Assembly (NCBI GenBank): GCA_910587445.1
Contig: CAJULE010000002.1
Coordinates: forward strand, 33,361-97,360
DNA length: 64,000 bases
Reading direction: 5' to 3'
Source of the DNA: an uncultured Christensenellaceae bacterium
Lineage (GTDB): Bacteria; Bacillota; Clostridia; Christensenellales; Pumilibacteraceae
A model generated the notes under the pieces. The model saw only the letters and a program-made list of their open reading frames with translations, was not told the origin of the DNA and made no database searches. Numbering within the stretch: the stretch's first letter is position 1; each line of letters starts with the position of its first letter. Made by a program: the position numbers and the translations under genes. Shown here piece by piece: positions 31,449 through 40,111 of this stretch.

Positions 31449-32417
31449 ATGGCACAGACTACGAAAATTTATGCGAATACGCTTGCAAAGTACAACGAGG
31501 GAAAACTTCTCTCGGAGGAAAAACTGCGCCGCCTTGCGGACGCGGATTTTGTCGGCGCCGTAAAAATGCTGTGCGACTACGGTTACGGCGGCGGGCGTCT
31601 CGGCGAAAACAGCTTCGACGTGGATAGGCTCATTTCCGAAGAAACGGTCGGGCTCATAAACTTTATATCCGAGGACTGTTTCGATCCGCATACGACGGCG
31701 GTGCTTCTCGCTCGCTTTTACTATAACAACGCAAAGGCAAGATATAAGTTCAAGGTGGGCGGTCAAGAGAGCGTAGGCGCGCTTTACGATATGGATTCGG
31801 ACTTTACTTCGGGAATTCCGAACGGCACTTATGCCGACTGTCCCGAGCCTATGGCGAAAGCTCTTTCGCAGCTCGACGCGGCGGCGCTTACGGGTAAGGT
31901 GAGCGCTATGGCGATAGACGAAGCTCTCACACGCGCGATGTACGCGGATATGAGTGCTCACGCGAAAAAAGCCGGCAGAGCCGTCAAGCGGTATGTTGCG
32001 GCAAAAATAGACTTCGTCAATCTCACGTCCGCGCTTCGCCTTTTGAGAATGGAAGCGGGTTCGGACAGACTGAAAGAGATTTTTATCGAAGGCGGCGGCA
32101 TTTTGTGCGACGATCTCACGGCGGCATACGAAGCTGGGCTTATCGGCTTCGCGGATAAGCTGCGCGACACGCAATATTACGATATTTTAAAGCGCGTAAG
32201 CGAAAAGGGTTTCGACGCGTTGCCTCTGTTCGAGACGGACGCGGCGTACGCCGAGACTACGTTTTTCGACGGCGATCTCGAAAATATGCTGTCGAGCGCG
32301 CCTCTTCTGCATTACTACGCTTCCGCGCTGAACGAATATAAGACGGTCAAGATAATTCTTACCTGTCTCAAGAACAATGTGCGCGGAGAGATAAACAGAC
32401 GAGTGAGGTGGTCGTGA
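31449..32417 (+). CDS. ntpC: V-type ATPase subunit C (rotor socket)
   Basis: A 322-residue, mostly helical subunit that links the membrane ring to the central shaft. The repeated three-part helical pattern with VNLTSALRLLRM-type (FVNLTSALRLLRMEAG) stretches is typical of the C/AC39 family. The stop overlaps the start of the next gene (TGATG at 32415-32419), showing translational coupling. The length is usual. Confidence 0.92.
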   Translation: MAQTTKIYANTLAKYNEGKLLSEEKLRRLADADFVGAVKMLCDYGYGGGRLGENSFDVDRLISEETVGLINFISEDCFDPHTTAVLLARFYYNNAKARYKFKVGGQESVGALYDMDSDFTSGIPNGTYADCPEPMAKALSQLDAAALTGKVSAMAIDEALTRAMYADMSAHAKKAGRAVKRYVAAKIDFVNLTSALRLLRMEAGSDRLKEIFIEGGGILCDDLTAAYEAGLIGFADKLRDTQYYDILKRVSEKGFDALPLFETDAAYAETTFFDGDLENMLSSAPLLHYYASALNEYKTVKIILTCLKNNVRGEINRRVRWS

Positions 32418-32755
32418 TGCAAAAAAGCGGAAAGATAGCCGTGCTCGGCGATAGGGACAGCGTGGAGCTGTTTGTCGCAGCCGGTGCGGACATATACGAC
32501 GCTTCGACGGAGTTCGAGGCGATAGACGGATTGAAGAAACTCGAAGCGAGCGGTTATGCCGTGGTTTTCGTGACGGAAAACATTGCGGCGCTCGTTCCCA
32601 AACAGATAGAGGCTGTAAAGTCAAAGCCTTTCCCCGTCGTCATACCCATTCCGTCTGCCGCAGGCAGTAACGGCTTCGGCATGGCGGGAGTGAAACGCGA
32701 CGTGGAAAAGGCGATAGGCGCGGACATCTTGTTTTCGGGAAGCGCGGGAAAATAG
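32417..32755 (+). CDS. ntpG: V-type ATPase subunit F
   Basis: A 112-residue Rossmann-like subunit of the central shaft: KIAVLGDRDSVELFVAAG at the front, VVFVTENIA in the middle and PVVIPIPSAAG near the end. I start it at the ATG overlapping the subunit C stop; GAGGTGG lies 8 bases before. An in-frame GTG slightly upstream is less likely. Confidence 0.92.
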   Translation: MQKSGKIAVLGDRDSVELFVAAGADIYDASTEFEAIDGLKKLEASGYAVVFVTENIAALVPKQIEAVKSKPFPVVIPIPSAAGSNGFGMAGVKRDVEKAIGADILFSGSAGK

Positions 32756-32791
32756 AGGTTTAATTTTGTGACGGGAGGTCACGGTCAAAGC

Positions 32792-34552
32792 ATGAAAGGT
32801 AAGATTGTTAAGGTCAGCGGACCGCTTATAGTTGCGGAGGGTATGGCGGACGTAAAGATGTACGACGTCGTGCGTGTTTCGTCCCAACGTCTCATAGGCG
32901 AGGTCATAGAGCTACGCGGCGACAAAGCGTCCATACAGGTCTATGAGGAGACGAGTATGCTCGGCACGGGCGAGGACGTAGTGTCCACGAACGCGCCGCT
33001 TTCCGTCGAACTCGGACCGGGACTTGTCGAAAGCATTTACGACGGTATACAGCGCCCCTTGAATATGCTCGTGGAAAAGAGCGGCGACAGAATAGGCAGA
33101 GGTCTCGATGTGCCGGCGCTCGATCATAAAAAGAAATGGGACTTTACTCCTACCGTAAAGGTCGGCGATAAGGTCACGGGCGGCGATATAATAGGCACCG
33201 TCCGCGAAAACGAAGTCATAGAGCACAGAATAATGGTTCCTCCGGGAAAGAGCGGAATCGTCTCGAGCATAGAGGCGGGAAGCTTCAACATAGACGAGAC
33301 TGTGGCTACGCTTAAGGACGAAAACGGTAGCGTCAATATCCGTATGGCGCAGAAGTGGCCCGTGCGCAGAGGCCGCCCGTATAAGTCCAAGCTTCCGCCA
33401 GCACGTCCGCTTGTTACGGGTCAGCGCGTAATAGACACGCTGTTTCCGATAGCCGAAGGCGGCGTCGCGGCTGTCCCCGGACCGTTCGGCTCGGGAAAGA
33501 CCGTCGTTCAGCACCAGCTCGCGAAGTGGGCGGACGCGGACATAATCGTCTATGTCGGCTGCGGCGAGCGCGGCAACGAGATGACCGACGTTCTCAACGA
33601 GTTCCCCGAACTCAGCGACCCCAAGACGGGCAAGCCGCTTATGAAACGCACGGTGCTCATTGCGAACACTTCGGATATGCCGGTTGCGGCGCGCGAAGCG
33701 AGCATTTACACGGGTATCACGATTGCCGAATATTTCCGCGACATGGGCTATAACGTCGCGATCATGGCGGATTCCACGTCGCGTTGGGCGGAAGCTCTGC
33801 GCGAGATGTCGGGAAGACTCGAGGAAATGCCGGGCGAGGAGGGGTATCCCGCCTATCTTTCGAGCCGTCTTGCCGAATTTTACGAGCGTGCGGGCAAGGT
33901 GTCCGTACTCGGAAGCGGCGATAGGGTGGGAAGCGTTACGGCAATAGGAGCGGTTTCTCCTCCGGGCGGCGATATGTCGGAGCCCGTTTCGCAAGCGACG
34001 CTGCGCATAGTAAAGGTTTATTGGGGACTTTCGGCGAGCCTTGCATATAAGCGGCATTTCCCCGCGATCGATTGGCTTACGAGCTACAGCCTCTATGCCG
34101 ACCGCCTTGCGTCCTGGTATACGTCGAACGTCGCTCGCGACTTCAACAACTATCGCGCCGAAGCCATGCGCATTTTGCAGGAAGAGGCGCAGCTCGACGA
34201 AATTGTCCGCCTTGTAGGCATGGACGCGCTTTCTCCGCGCGACAGGCTCACAATGGAAACGGCAAAGGCGGTTCGCGAGGACTATCTTCATCAAAACGCC
34301 TTCCACGAAGTGGATACCTATACTTCGCTCGAGAAGCAGTACCGTATGCTAAAGCTCATAATAGACTGCTACCGTCGTTCGCTTTCTTCGCTCGAGGGCG
34401 GAGCGGAACTCGAAAAAGTGCTCGGGATAAGCGTGAGGGAAAAGATCGGCAGAAGCAAGTATATCCCCGAGGAGCGCATGGCGGAGTTCGACGACATAGA
34501 CGCGGAAATGAGCGCGTCTCTTGCCGAAATATCCGGTAAGGAGAATGACTGA
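32792..34552 (+). CDS. ntpA: V-type ATPase catalytic subunit A
   Basis: A 586-residue catalytic subunit with the Walker A loop GPFGSGKTVVQHQ, the catalytic Glu in GCGERGNEMTDVL, and the A-type nonhomologous insert around residues 115-190. The start MKGKIVKVSGPLIVAEG equals the family front; a GTG at 32768 would add 8 residues and has a somewhat better spaced AGAGG, so the start is not settled. The stop overlaps the start of subunit B (TGATG). Three A and three B subunits form the head. Confidence 0.96.
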   Translation: MKGKIVKVSGPLIVAEGMADVKMYDVVRVSSQRLIGEVIELRGDKASIQVYEETSMLGTGEDVVSTNAPLSVELGPGLVESIYDGIQRPLNMLVEKSGDRIGRGLDVPALDHKKKWDFTPTVKVGDKVTGGDIIGTVRENEVIEHRIMVPPGKSGIVSSIEAGSFNIDETVATLKDENGSVNIRMAQKWPVRRGRPYKSKLPPARPLVTGQRVIDTLFPIAEGGVAAVPGPFGSGKTVVQHQLAKWADADIIVYVGCGERGNEMTDVLNEFPELSDPKTGKPLMKRTVLIANTSDMPVAAREASIYTGITIAEYFRDMGYNVAIMADSTSRWAEALREMSGRLEEMPGEEGYPAYLSSRLAEFYERAGKVSVLGSGDRVGSVTAIGAVSPPGGDMSEPVSQATLRIVKVYWGLSASLAYKRHFPAIDWLTSYSLYADRLASWYTSNVARDFNNYRAEAMRILQEEAQLDEIVRLVGMDALSPRDRLTMETAKAVREDYLHQNAFHEVDTYTSLEKQYRMLKLIIDCYRRSLSSLEGGAELEKVLGISVREKIGRSKYIPEERMAEFDDIDAEMSASLAEISGKEND

Positions 34553-35928
34553 TGTTAAAAGAATATCGCAGTATAAGTGAAGTCGTAGGGCCTCTGATGC
34601 TCGTCGAGGGCGTGGAGGACGTAAAGTATAACGAGCTTGTCGAAATAGAGCAGGCAAACGGTGAGATCCGTCAGGGCAAAGTGCTCGAAATAAATAGGGA
34701 TAAAGCGCTCGTTCAGCTGTTCGAGGTAAGCCAGGGACTTAAAATAAGCACGGCAAAAGCGCGCTTTCTCGGTAAGAGCATAGAACTTGCCGTGTCCATG
34801 GATATGCTCGGGCGCGTGTTCGACGGCATGGGCAGGGCAAAAGACGGCGGCGCGGACATAATCGCCGAAAAGCGTATGGACGTAAACGGTCAGCCCATAA
34901 ACCCCGCAGCCCGCGATTATCCCGACGAGTTCATACAGACGGGAATATCGGCAATCGACGGGCTTAACACTCTCGTGCGCGGACAAAAGCTTCCCGTGTT
35001 TTCGATGAGCGGACTTCCGCACGCCAATCTTGCGGCGCAGATAGCGCGTCAGGCAAAAGTGCTCGGCGCAAACGAAAGCTTCGCCGTGGTGTTCGCCGCG
35101 ATCGGCATAACCTACGAGGAAGCGGAATTTTTCATAGACGATTTCAGAAAGACGGGCGCGATCGAGCGTACCGTGCTCTTTATGAACCTTGCGGACGATC
35201 CCGCGATCGAGCGCATTTCCACTCCGCGCATGGCGCTCACCGCGGCGGAATATCTCGCTTTCGATAAGGGAATGCACGTTCTCGTAATAATGACGGACAT
35301 CACCAATTACGCGGAAGCAATGCGCGAGGTCTCGGCGGCGAGAAAGGAAGTCCCCGGGCGTCGCGGCTATCCCGGTTATATGTATACCGACCTTGCCTCG
35401 CTTTACGAGCGAGCAGGGCGCATACGCGGAAAGAAAGGGTCGATAACGCAGATCCCTATTCTCACTATGCCCGAGGATGACAAGACTCATCCGATTCCAG
35501 ACCTTACGGGCTATATAACCGAAGGGCAGATAATCCTTTCGCGCGAACTTTATAAAAAGGGATTCAATCCGCCCATAGACGTATTGCCCAGCCTTTCCCG
35601 TCTCAAGGACAAGGGTATCGGCAAGAATAAGACGCGCGAGGATCACGCCGACACGATGAACCAGCTTTTCGCCGCATATTCGCTCGGCAAGGAAGCAAAG
35701 GAGCTTTCCGCCATTCTCGGCGACGCGGCGCTCACGGAGACGGACAAAAAGTACGCGAAGTTTGCCGAGGAGTTCGAGCGCAGGTATGTCTCGCAGGGCT
35801 TCGAAACAAATCGCAGTATCGAAGAAACGCTCGATCTCGGTTGGGAGCTTCTGTCCATTCTTCCGAGGAGCGAATTGAAGCGTATCAAGGACGAGTATAT
35901 CGATAAGTATCTGAAGAGTAAGGCGTAA
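34552..35928 (+). CDS. ntpB: V-type ATPase subunit B
   Basis: A 458-residue regulatory head subunit. It resembles subunit A in fold but lacks a Walker A loop (PVFSMSGLPHANLAAQIARQ in its place), as normal for B. SGRxGYPGYMYTDLA-like PGRRGYPGYMYTDLASLYERA and the conserved Arg finger region are present. The ATG overlaps the stop of subunit A, so A and B are translated in step, matching their 3:3 ratio. Confidence 0.96.
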   Translation: MLKEYRSISEVVGPLMLVEGVEDVKYNELVEIEQANGEIRQGKVLEINRDKALVQLFEVSQGLKISTAKARFLGKSIELAVSMDMLGRVFDGMGRAKDGGADIIAEKRMDVNGQPINPAARDYPDEFIQTGISAIDGLNTLVRGQKLPVFSMSGLPHANLAAQIARQAKVLGANESFAVVFAAIGITYEEAEFFIDDFRKTGAIERTVLFMNLADDPAIERISTPRMALTAAEYLAFDKGMHVLVIMTDITNYAEAMREVSAARKEVPGRRGYPGYMYTDLASLYERAGRIRGKKGSITQIPILTMPEDDKTHPIPDLTGYITEGQIILSRELYKKGFNPPIDVLPSLSRLKDKGIGKNKTREDHADTMNQLFAAYSLGKEAKELSAILGDAALTETDKKYAKFAEEFERRYVSQGFETNRSIEETLDLGWELLSILPRSELKRIKDEYIDKYLKSKA

Positions 35929-35938
35929 AGGAGTAGCT

Positions 35939-36574
35939 ATGGCAAGACTTGCGGTAAATCCCACGCGAATGGAGCTTCGCCGCCTCAAGACCCGTTTAAA
36001 GACGGCAGAGCGCGGTCATAAGCTGTTGAAGGACAAGTCCGACGAAATGGTGCGTCGCTTTCTTTCGTATGTTCGCGAGAATAAACGTCTGCGCGAGGAG
36101 ATAGAGGGCGATCTCGCGGACGCAATGCGCTCGTTCATGCTTACGCGCGCCGTAATGAGCGGTGAGGAACTGAAGCAAACTTTGTGTTTGCCCGCCCGAA
36201 CCGTCGACGTAAAGACCGATCTCGAAAACGTAATGGGAGTAGAGGTGCCCGTCGTCGAAATAACCGAGACGAAAAGCTCGGGCGATACGCTGCCGTACAG
36301 TCCGCTGTCCGCAACGTCCGATCTCGACGTCGCGGTGGAAAAAATATCCGCGCTCATGGAAAAGCTTTTGCGGCTTGCGCAAGTCGAAAAGACCTGCAAT
36401 ATGCTTGCCGACGAGATAGAGCGCAACCGTCGCAGAGTAAACGCGCTCGAATACGTCATGATTCCTCAACTCAACGAGACCATAAAATATATCGTAATGA
36501 AGCTTGACGAAAACGAAAGGGGAGCGCTCGTTCGACTCATGAAGGTCAAGAGCATGATAACGCCCGATTCTTAA
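35939..36574 (+). CDS. ntpD: V-type ATPase subunit D (central shaft)
   Basis: A 211-residue coiled-coil shaft protein with the typical start LAVNPTRMELRRLKTRL and the end RRRVNALEYVMIPQLNETI with YIVMKLDE. It turns inside the A3B3 head. It is the last gene of the operon and is followed by a terminator 24 bases on. All nine subunits expected for a Na+ V-ATPase are thus present in this block. Confidence 0.95.
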   Translation: MARLAVNPTRMELRRLKTRLKTAERGHKLLKDKSDEMVRRFLSYVRENKRLREEIEGDLADAMRSFMLTRAVMSGEELKQTLCLPARTVDVKTDLENVMGVEVPVVEITETKSSGDTLPYSPLSATSDLDVAVEKISALMEKLLRLAQVEKTCNMLADEIERNRRRVNALEYVMIPQLNETIKYIVMKLDENERGALVRLMKVKSMITPDS

Positions 36575-36597
36575 GTTCATTTAAAATAGATGCATCG

Positions 36598-36627
36598 AAA
36601 ACCTTTTGCATTTGCGGAAGGTTTTTT
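36598..36627 (+). terminator. Terminator of the V-ATPase operon
   Basis: An 8-bp AAAACCTT/AAGGTTTT stem (36598-36605 with 36618-36625) with inner GCA/TGC pairing and a TTTTTT tail. Confidence 0.85.
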
Positions 36628-36674
36628 CATTGTTTTTTCGACATGAACTAAAATAGACGCGCATATATTAAAGC

Positions 36675-37355
36675 ATGAAAAAGAAAATTATTTGTTTGAT
36701 TTCGGCAGTTTGCGCAGTTTTTTCGCTCATTCTCGCCGGCTGTAATGCGCCCACGGAAAAATACGATTCGTCTATCTCCGAGATACGCGACGCAGTGTAC
36801 GAGGGCAGAGGCGGCTCGTTTTCGGTGACCGCCGTTTCGGGTGTGCACGAAGACCCCTTTTCGCCCGACGGCACGGCGGGAAAAAAGCGTGAGTTTACGG
36901 TAATCACTCTTAAGCCCGACGAGTTTATGCCGGGCAGTCTCTATACTTATGCGGTTACCGTGGACGGCAAGGAGTTCGGCGGCGTGATGACCATGCACCC
37001 GTTCGGAGAGACATATTCGGTGGAGCTTGACAAGCGCACGCACGAGGAAACGCTCAGTCTCGATATAAAGCTCGGTTCGAGCGACGAGACCGTGGAATTG
37101 CGCTCGGTTGCCGAGGAAGGCGACATCGACGCGGATCATGCGCTTGATACCGCGCTTACCGCAATGAAAGACGAACTCGAAAGCATAAAAAGCGGTAATT
37201 CGTTCGCTTGCGAGATATATGTGCGACTCATAGCCAATCCCATAAATGCGGACGGCGGATATTATTGGTATGTGGCGTTTGTCGAAAGCGACGGCACGCG
37301 AGCCGTTCTCATAGACAGAAAGAGCGCCGAGGTGGTCGGAGTAAAGAATAAATAG
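36675..37355 (+). CDS. Lipoprotein of unknown function
   Basis: A 226-residue secreted protein with a lipoprotein signal: basic MKKK, a hydrophobic stretch and the lipobox LAGC (Cys 23), so it is anchored to the outer face of the membrane. The mature part is acidic and beta-rich (SFSVTAVSG, EFTVITLKPDEF, ... YWYVAFVESDGTRAVLIDRKS), the last piece recalling a PepSY-like strand pair, but not firmly. It stands alone after the V-ATPase terminator. Confidence 0.75.
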   Translation: MKKKIICLISAVCAVFSLILAGCNAPTEKYDSSISEIRDAVYEGRGGSFSVTAVSGVHEDPFSPDGTAGKKREFTVITLKPDEFMPGSLYTYAVTVDGKEFGGVMTMHPFGETYSVELDKRTHEETLSLDIKLGSSDETVELRSVAEEGDIDADHALDTALTAMKDELESIKSGNSFACEIYVRLIANPINADGGYYWYVAFVESDGTRAVLIDRKSAEVVGVKNK

Positions 37356-37417
37356 GAAGGGCGTCGGCTCTCTCATAAAATAGCTTTAAAACACTTTTCA
37401 TTCGCAAAATAATGTGT

Positions 37418-37454
37418 TATACTTAGGACAGTTCTATATAAGGAGCTGTCCTAA
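37418..37454 (+). promoter_or_regulatory. Promoter and 9-bp palindrome at the 37455 gene
   Basis: A -10 box TATACT (37418-37423) overlaps a perfect inverted repeat TTAGGACAG (37423-37431) / CTGTCCTAA (37446-37454). The AAGGAG ribosome binding site lies between the arms and the second arm touches the ATG. Because transcription should start inside the first arm, this is more likely a DNA operator than an RNA hairpin. Confidence 0.6.
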
Positions 37455-38564
37455 ATGTCACAAGACAACGAACAAGCACGCCGCGAGGAATCCGAAATAG
37501 GTGTGCTAATAGCAAAAACCGCGATAAAAACGGTGGTGTACGCGCTTGTGGGCATCGTACTTGTCGCCGCGCTTTTTACGACGTTCTTTCCGTACGGTGC
37601 CATGCGTCTGTACGGCGATTTGGGCAATAAGTCGCGCGCTCTCGAATGTGCGGAGCGCTTTTTGAACGGCGAGCGGCAAAAGTACGACGACATATCTCCC
37701 GCACTCGATTCGAAATACGTGCTCGCGCTTCACTCTGCGTGCTCGCTTTCGATTTCGCTTTACGGCGGTGCTCGAAACGATGACGAGCGCAAAGAACGTG
37801 CCGAGCAGGTGAAAAAGTACACTGACGAATATCTTGCCGTGCCGAGCATAGCCGAGCGCAACCGCCTTATAGACGAGTACAACATAAAGCGCGGAGGTCA
37901 ACCGTATTACTACCATCCGTCGCTCTACAGCTACCGCGATTATCTCGTGCGGTACAACTATCTTGCGCGCATAGAGCTCGGCGAGCGCAACAAATGGATA
38001 TATGCGGGCGAGCAGTCGGATACGGCGATTTTCTCGAATATGTTCGTAAACCTCGAGTTCGCGCCCACAAACAACAATATAGACGAAATATGCGAAGCGC
38101 TCAATATGCTGTCCGCAATGATAGATTACGACTTTAAGCGGGCGGGCGTCGAAAGCTTCGGCTCGCTTTCGGAGAACGAGCTCGGAAGTATTCCCGCCAT
38201 AGCCGACACCGTTCTTACGGGCTGGTTCGAGCCGCTCGCCGCGCGCGAGGGCAAAACACAGCTTTTGCGCAATATCGAAAGCAAGTTCGAGCTTTTGAAA
38301 AATTATGCCGTATCCATGACTGTGACGGACTCGGAAAGCGCGCTGCACGGACTTTATGTCTTTCGCTCGCTTTCGAACTTTGCGGACAGTGCAAGCGCAT
38401 TCTTGACGGCGCTCGCTTCGAGCCGCTACTATGACGGCATAACGACAAACGACGACGTTTGGCGAGGCAATCTCGGTCATATCAATATCGAAGGAAATAA
38501 TTACAATATGCGCGACTATTACAACAACGTGCTGCTTCCGCGCTATGCGGGTATGCTCGTCTGA
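37455..38564 (+). CDS. One-span membrane protein with large outer helical domain
   Basis: A 369-residue protein with a cytosolic N-terminus, one membrane helix (about residues 21-45) and a ~320-residue outer domain that looks helical and TPR-like (ALECAERFLNGERQKYDDI and similar helical pairs). There is no signal-peptidase site. I recognise no family. It stands between the lipoprotein and gpsA, with the palindromic promoter above and an intergenic palindrome after it. Confidence 0.65.
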   Translation: MSQDNEQARREESEIGVLIAKTAIKTVVYALVGIVLVAALFTTFFPYGAMRLYGDLGNKSRALECAERFLNGERQKYDDISPALDSKYVLALHSACSLSISLYGGARNDDERKERAEQVKKYTDEYLAVPSIAERNRLIDEYNIKRGGQPYYYHPSLYSYRDYLVRYNYLARIELGERNKWIYAGEQSDTAIFSNMFVNLEFAPTNNNIDEICEALNMLSAMIDYDFKRAGVESFGSLSENELGSIPAIADTVLTGWFEPLAAREGKTQLLRNIESKFELLKNYAVSMTVTDSESALHGLYVFRSLSNFADSASAFLTALASSRYYDGITTNDDVWRGNLGHINIEGNNYNMRDYYNNVLLPRYAGMLV

Positions 38565-38650
38565 AAACCCATTCATACTACGCTACGCTTCGTGGCGGTC
38601 GCGCTACGCGCTCGGCTAAGCACGTCTTACGCGCGACTGTGTTTTCACGG
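38564..38650. repeat. GC-rich palindromic intergenic element before gpsA
   Basis: GAAAAC at 38563-38568 and GTTTTC at 38640-38645 enclose a GC-rich core with CGCTACGC repeats and GCTCGGCT, which resembles the core of the element after gpsA (39640-39820). Confidence 0.5.
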
Positions 38651-38677
38651 ATATTCTGATAGGAGGAAAATATTAAA

Positions 38678-39643
38678 ATGAAAGTATCGGTTCTCGGTTG
38701 CGGCAGGTGGGGTTCGTTCCTTGCCTGGTACAACAACAGAATAGGCAACAAAACCGTAAGTTGGGGCATGGTCGGAGAAAGAAGTTACGACATTCTCAAA
38801 GCTACCCGCGCCAACGAATATGTGACGTTTCCGCCCGAAATAGAACTCACGGACGATCTCGGCAAGGCGATCGAGCACGCCGAGACGATCATAATATCCA
38901 TAAGCGCACAGGGACTTCGCGGCTTTGTAAAGCGCATAAAGGGCTATGACATAAGCGGCAAGACTTTCGTTCTCTGCATGAAGGGAATAGAAGAGCCGAG
39001 CGGCAAACGCCTCAGCGAAGTCGCGATCGAAGAGGGGATAGACAAGAATAATCTTGCCGTATGGGTGGGGCCCGGTCACATTCAGTCCTTCGTGAAAGGT
39101 ATTCCGAACTGTATGGTAATAGACTCGCACAACGCGGAGCTTACCCGCCGTCTTGCCGACGCGTTCAAAAGCGATCTCATCCGCTTTTATTACGGCGGAG
39201 ACATCATAGGTACGGAAGTCGGCGCGGCGGCAAAGAACGTCATGGGAATAGTCGCCGGTATGCTCGACGGAATGGGGCTTTCCGAGCTTAAAGGTCCGCT
39301 CATGGCGCGAGGAAGCAGGGAAGTCGCACGGCTTACGAAAGCTCTCGGCGGAAGCGAGTTTTCGGCATACGGACTGTGCCACCTCGGAGATTACGAAACC
39401 ACGCTGTTTTCGAAATATTCGCATAATCGTATGTGGGGCGAGAGCTATGCCCGCGGTGAAAAGTTCGACCGCCTCGCCGAGGGCGTGCCTACGGCAGGAG
39501 CATTGTGCGTTCTTGCCGACAAGTGCGGCGTGGATATGCCCATTACTCGAGAAGTCTACGACATGATATGCAATAATACTCCGCCTAAAGAGGCGTTGGA
39601 ACGGTTGTTCGGGCGTTCCACCAAAGACGAATTCTACCTCTGA
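38678..39643 (+). CDS. gpsA: NAD(P)-dependent glycerol-3-phosphate dehydrogenase-like protein
   Basis: A 321-residue enzyme that reduces dihydroxyacetone phosphate to sn-glycerol 3-phosphate for phospholipid synthesis. The N-terminal Rossmann loop is GCGRWGS (usual form GAGxWGT), followed by CMKGIEE, and the C-terminal domain has AAKNVMGIVAGMLDG with the catalytic Lys and GLCHLGDYETTLFSKYSHNR. It is somewhat diverged from standard GpsA (Cys at the second Gly-loop position), so a related substrate is possible. AGGAGG precedes the ATG. It is flanked on both sides by palindromic intergenic elements. Confidence 0.88.
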   Translation: MKVSVLGCGRWGSFLAWYNNRIGNKTVSWGMVGERSYDILKATRANEYVTFPPEIELTDDLGKAIEHAETIIISISAQGLRGFVKRIKGYDISGKTFVLCMKGIEEPSGKRLSEVAIEEGIDKNNLAVWVGPGHIQSFVKGIPNCMVIDSHNAELTRRLADAFKSDLIRFYYGGDIIGTEVGAAAKNVMGIVAGMLDGMGLSELKGPLMARGSREVARLTKALGGSEFSAYGLCHLGDYETTLFSKYSHNRMWGESYARGEKFDRLAEGVPTAGALCVLADKCGVDMPITREVYDMICNNTPPKEALERLFGRSTKDEFYL

Positions 39644-39820
39644 GGGCTTATATGCGTCGCATTTCTATGTCAAACTAAATTTTTTCTCTGGGTCATGTAC
39701 GAATAAGTACACTCCCCGTGTACTCGCCTGACGGCTTGTGGCGTTCGCTTCGCCTATAAGGCTCGCTCGGCTGAGCGAAAAAATTTGTTTTCCTCGAACT
39801 GCTCGCATCTAAGCCCTCAG
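39640..39820. repeat. 181-bp inverted-repeat element after gpsA
   Basis: Outer arms of 17 bases (39640-39656 with 39804-39820, 16 of 17 paired) begin at the gpsA stop codon. Inner 10-base arms AAATTTTTTC/GAAAAAATTT (39677-39686 with 39777-39786) follow, and the core has AGTACAC/GTGTACT and GGCG/CGCC hairpins. It has no open frame. It looks like a small palindromic mobile repeat or a structured RNA; it would also act as a terminator for gpsA. Confidence 0.65.
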
Positions 39821-39857
39821 AGTCGACAATCATGCCCTCGGATTCACTTATTGTTTG

Positions 39858-40004
39858 CTGTCATTTCGCTTCAGCCGAGCGCGAAGCGCGAATGCCGTGA
39901 AGCGAAGCTTACTGCTTAATGTCGTTCGAGTCTGTTCTTTTTAGTCATTTCGAGCTTTTTTATATTTTGTCATTTCGAGCGGAGCGAAGCGAAGTCGAGA
40001 AATC
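39858..40004. repeat. GTCATTTCG repeat cluster
   Basis: GTCATTTCG occurs three times (near 39859, 39943 and 39969). The last is a full unit with GAGCGGAGCGAAG and the pairing end TCGAGAAATC, a dispersed intergenic palindrome known from many gut and environmental genomes. The rest of the 39821-40111 gap shows no gene. Confidence 0.65.
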
Positions 40005-40111
40005 CTACTGATAAGCCGTGCGAGCCGCATATGCGGTAAAACGATTGCCTGAAGGCATGAAGTCGAAGAATATATACATAAGTACGGAATTAAAATCTCA
40101 TACAAAAGCAT

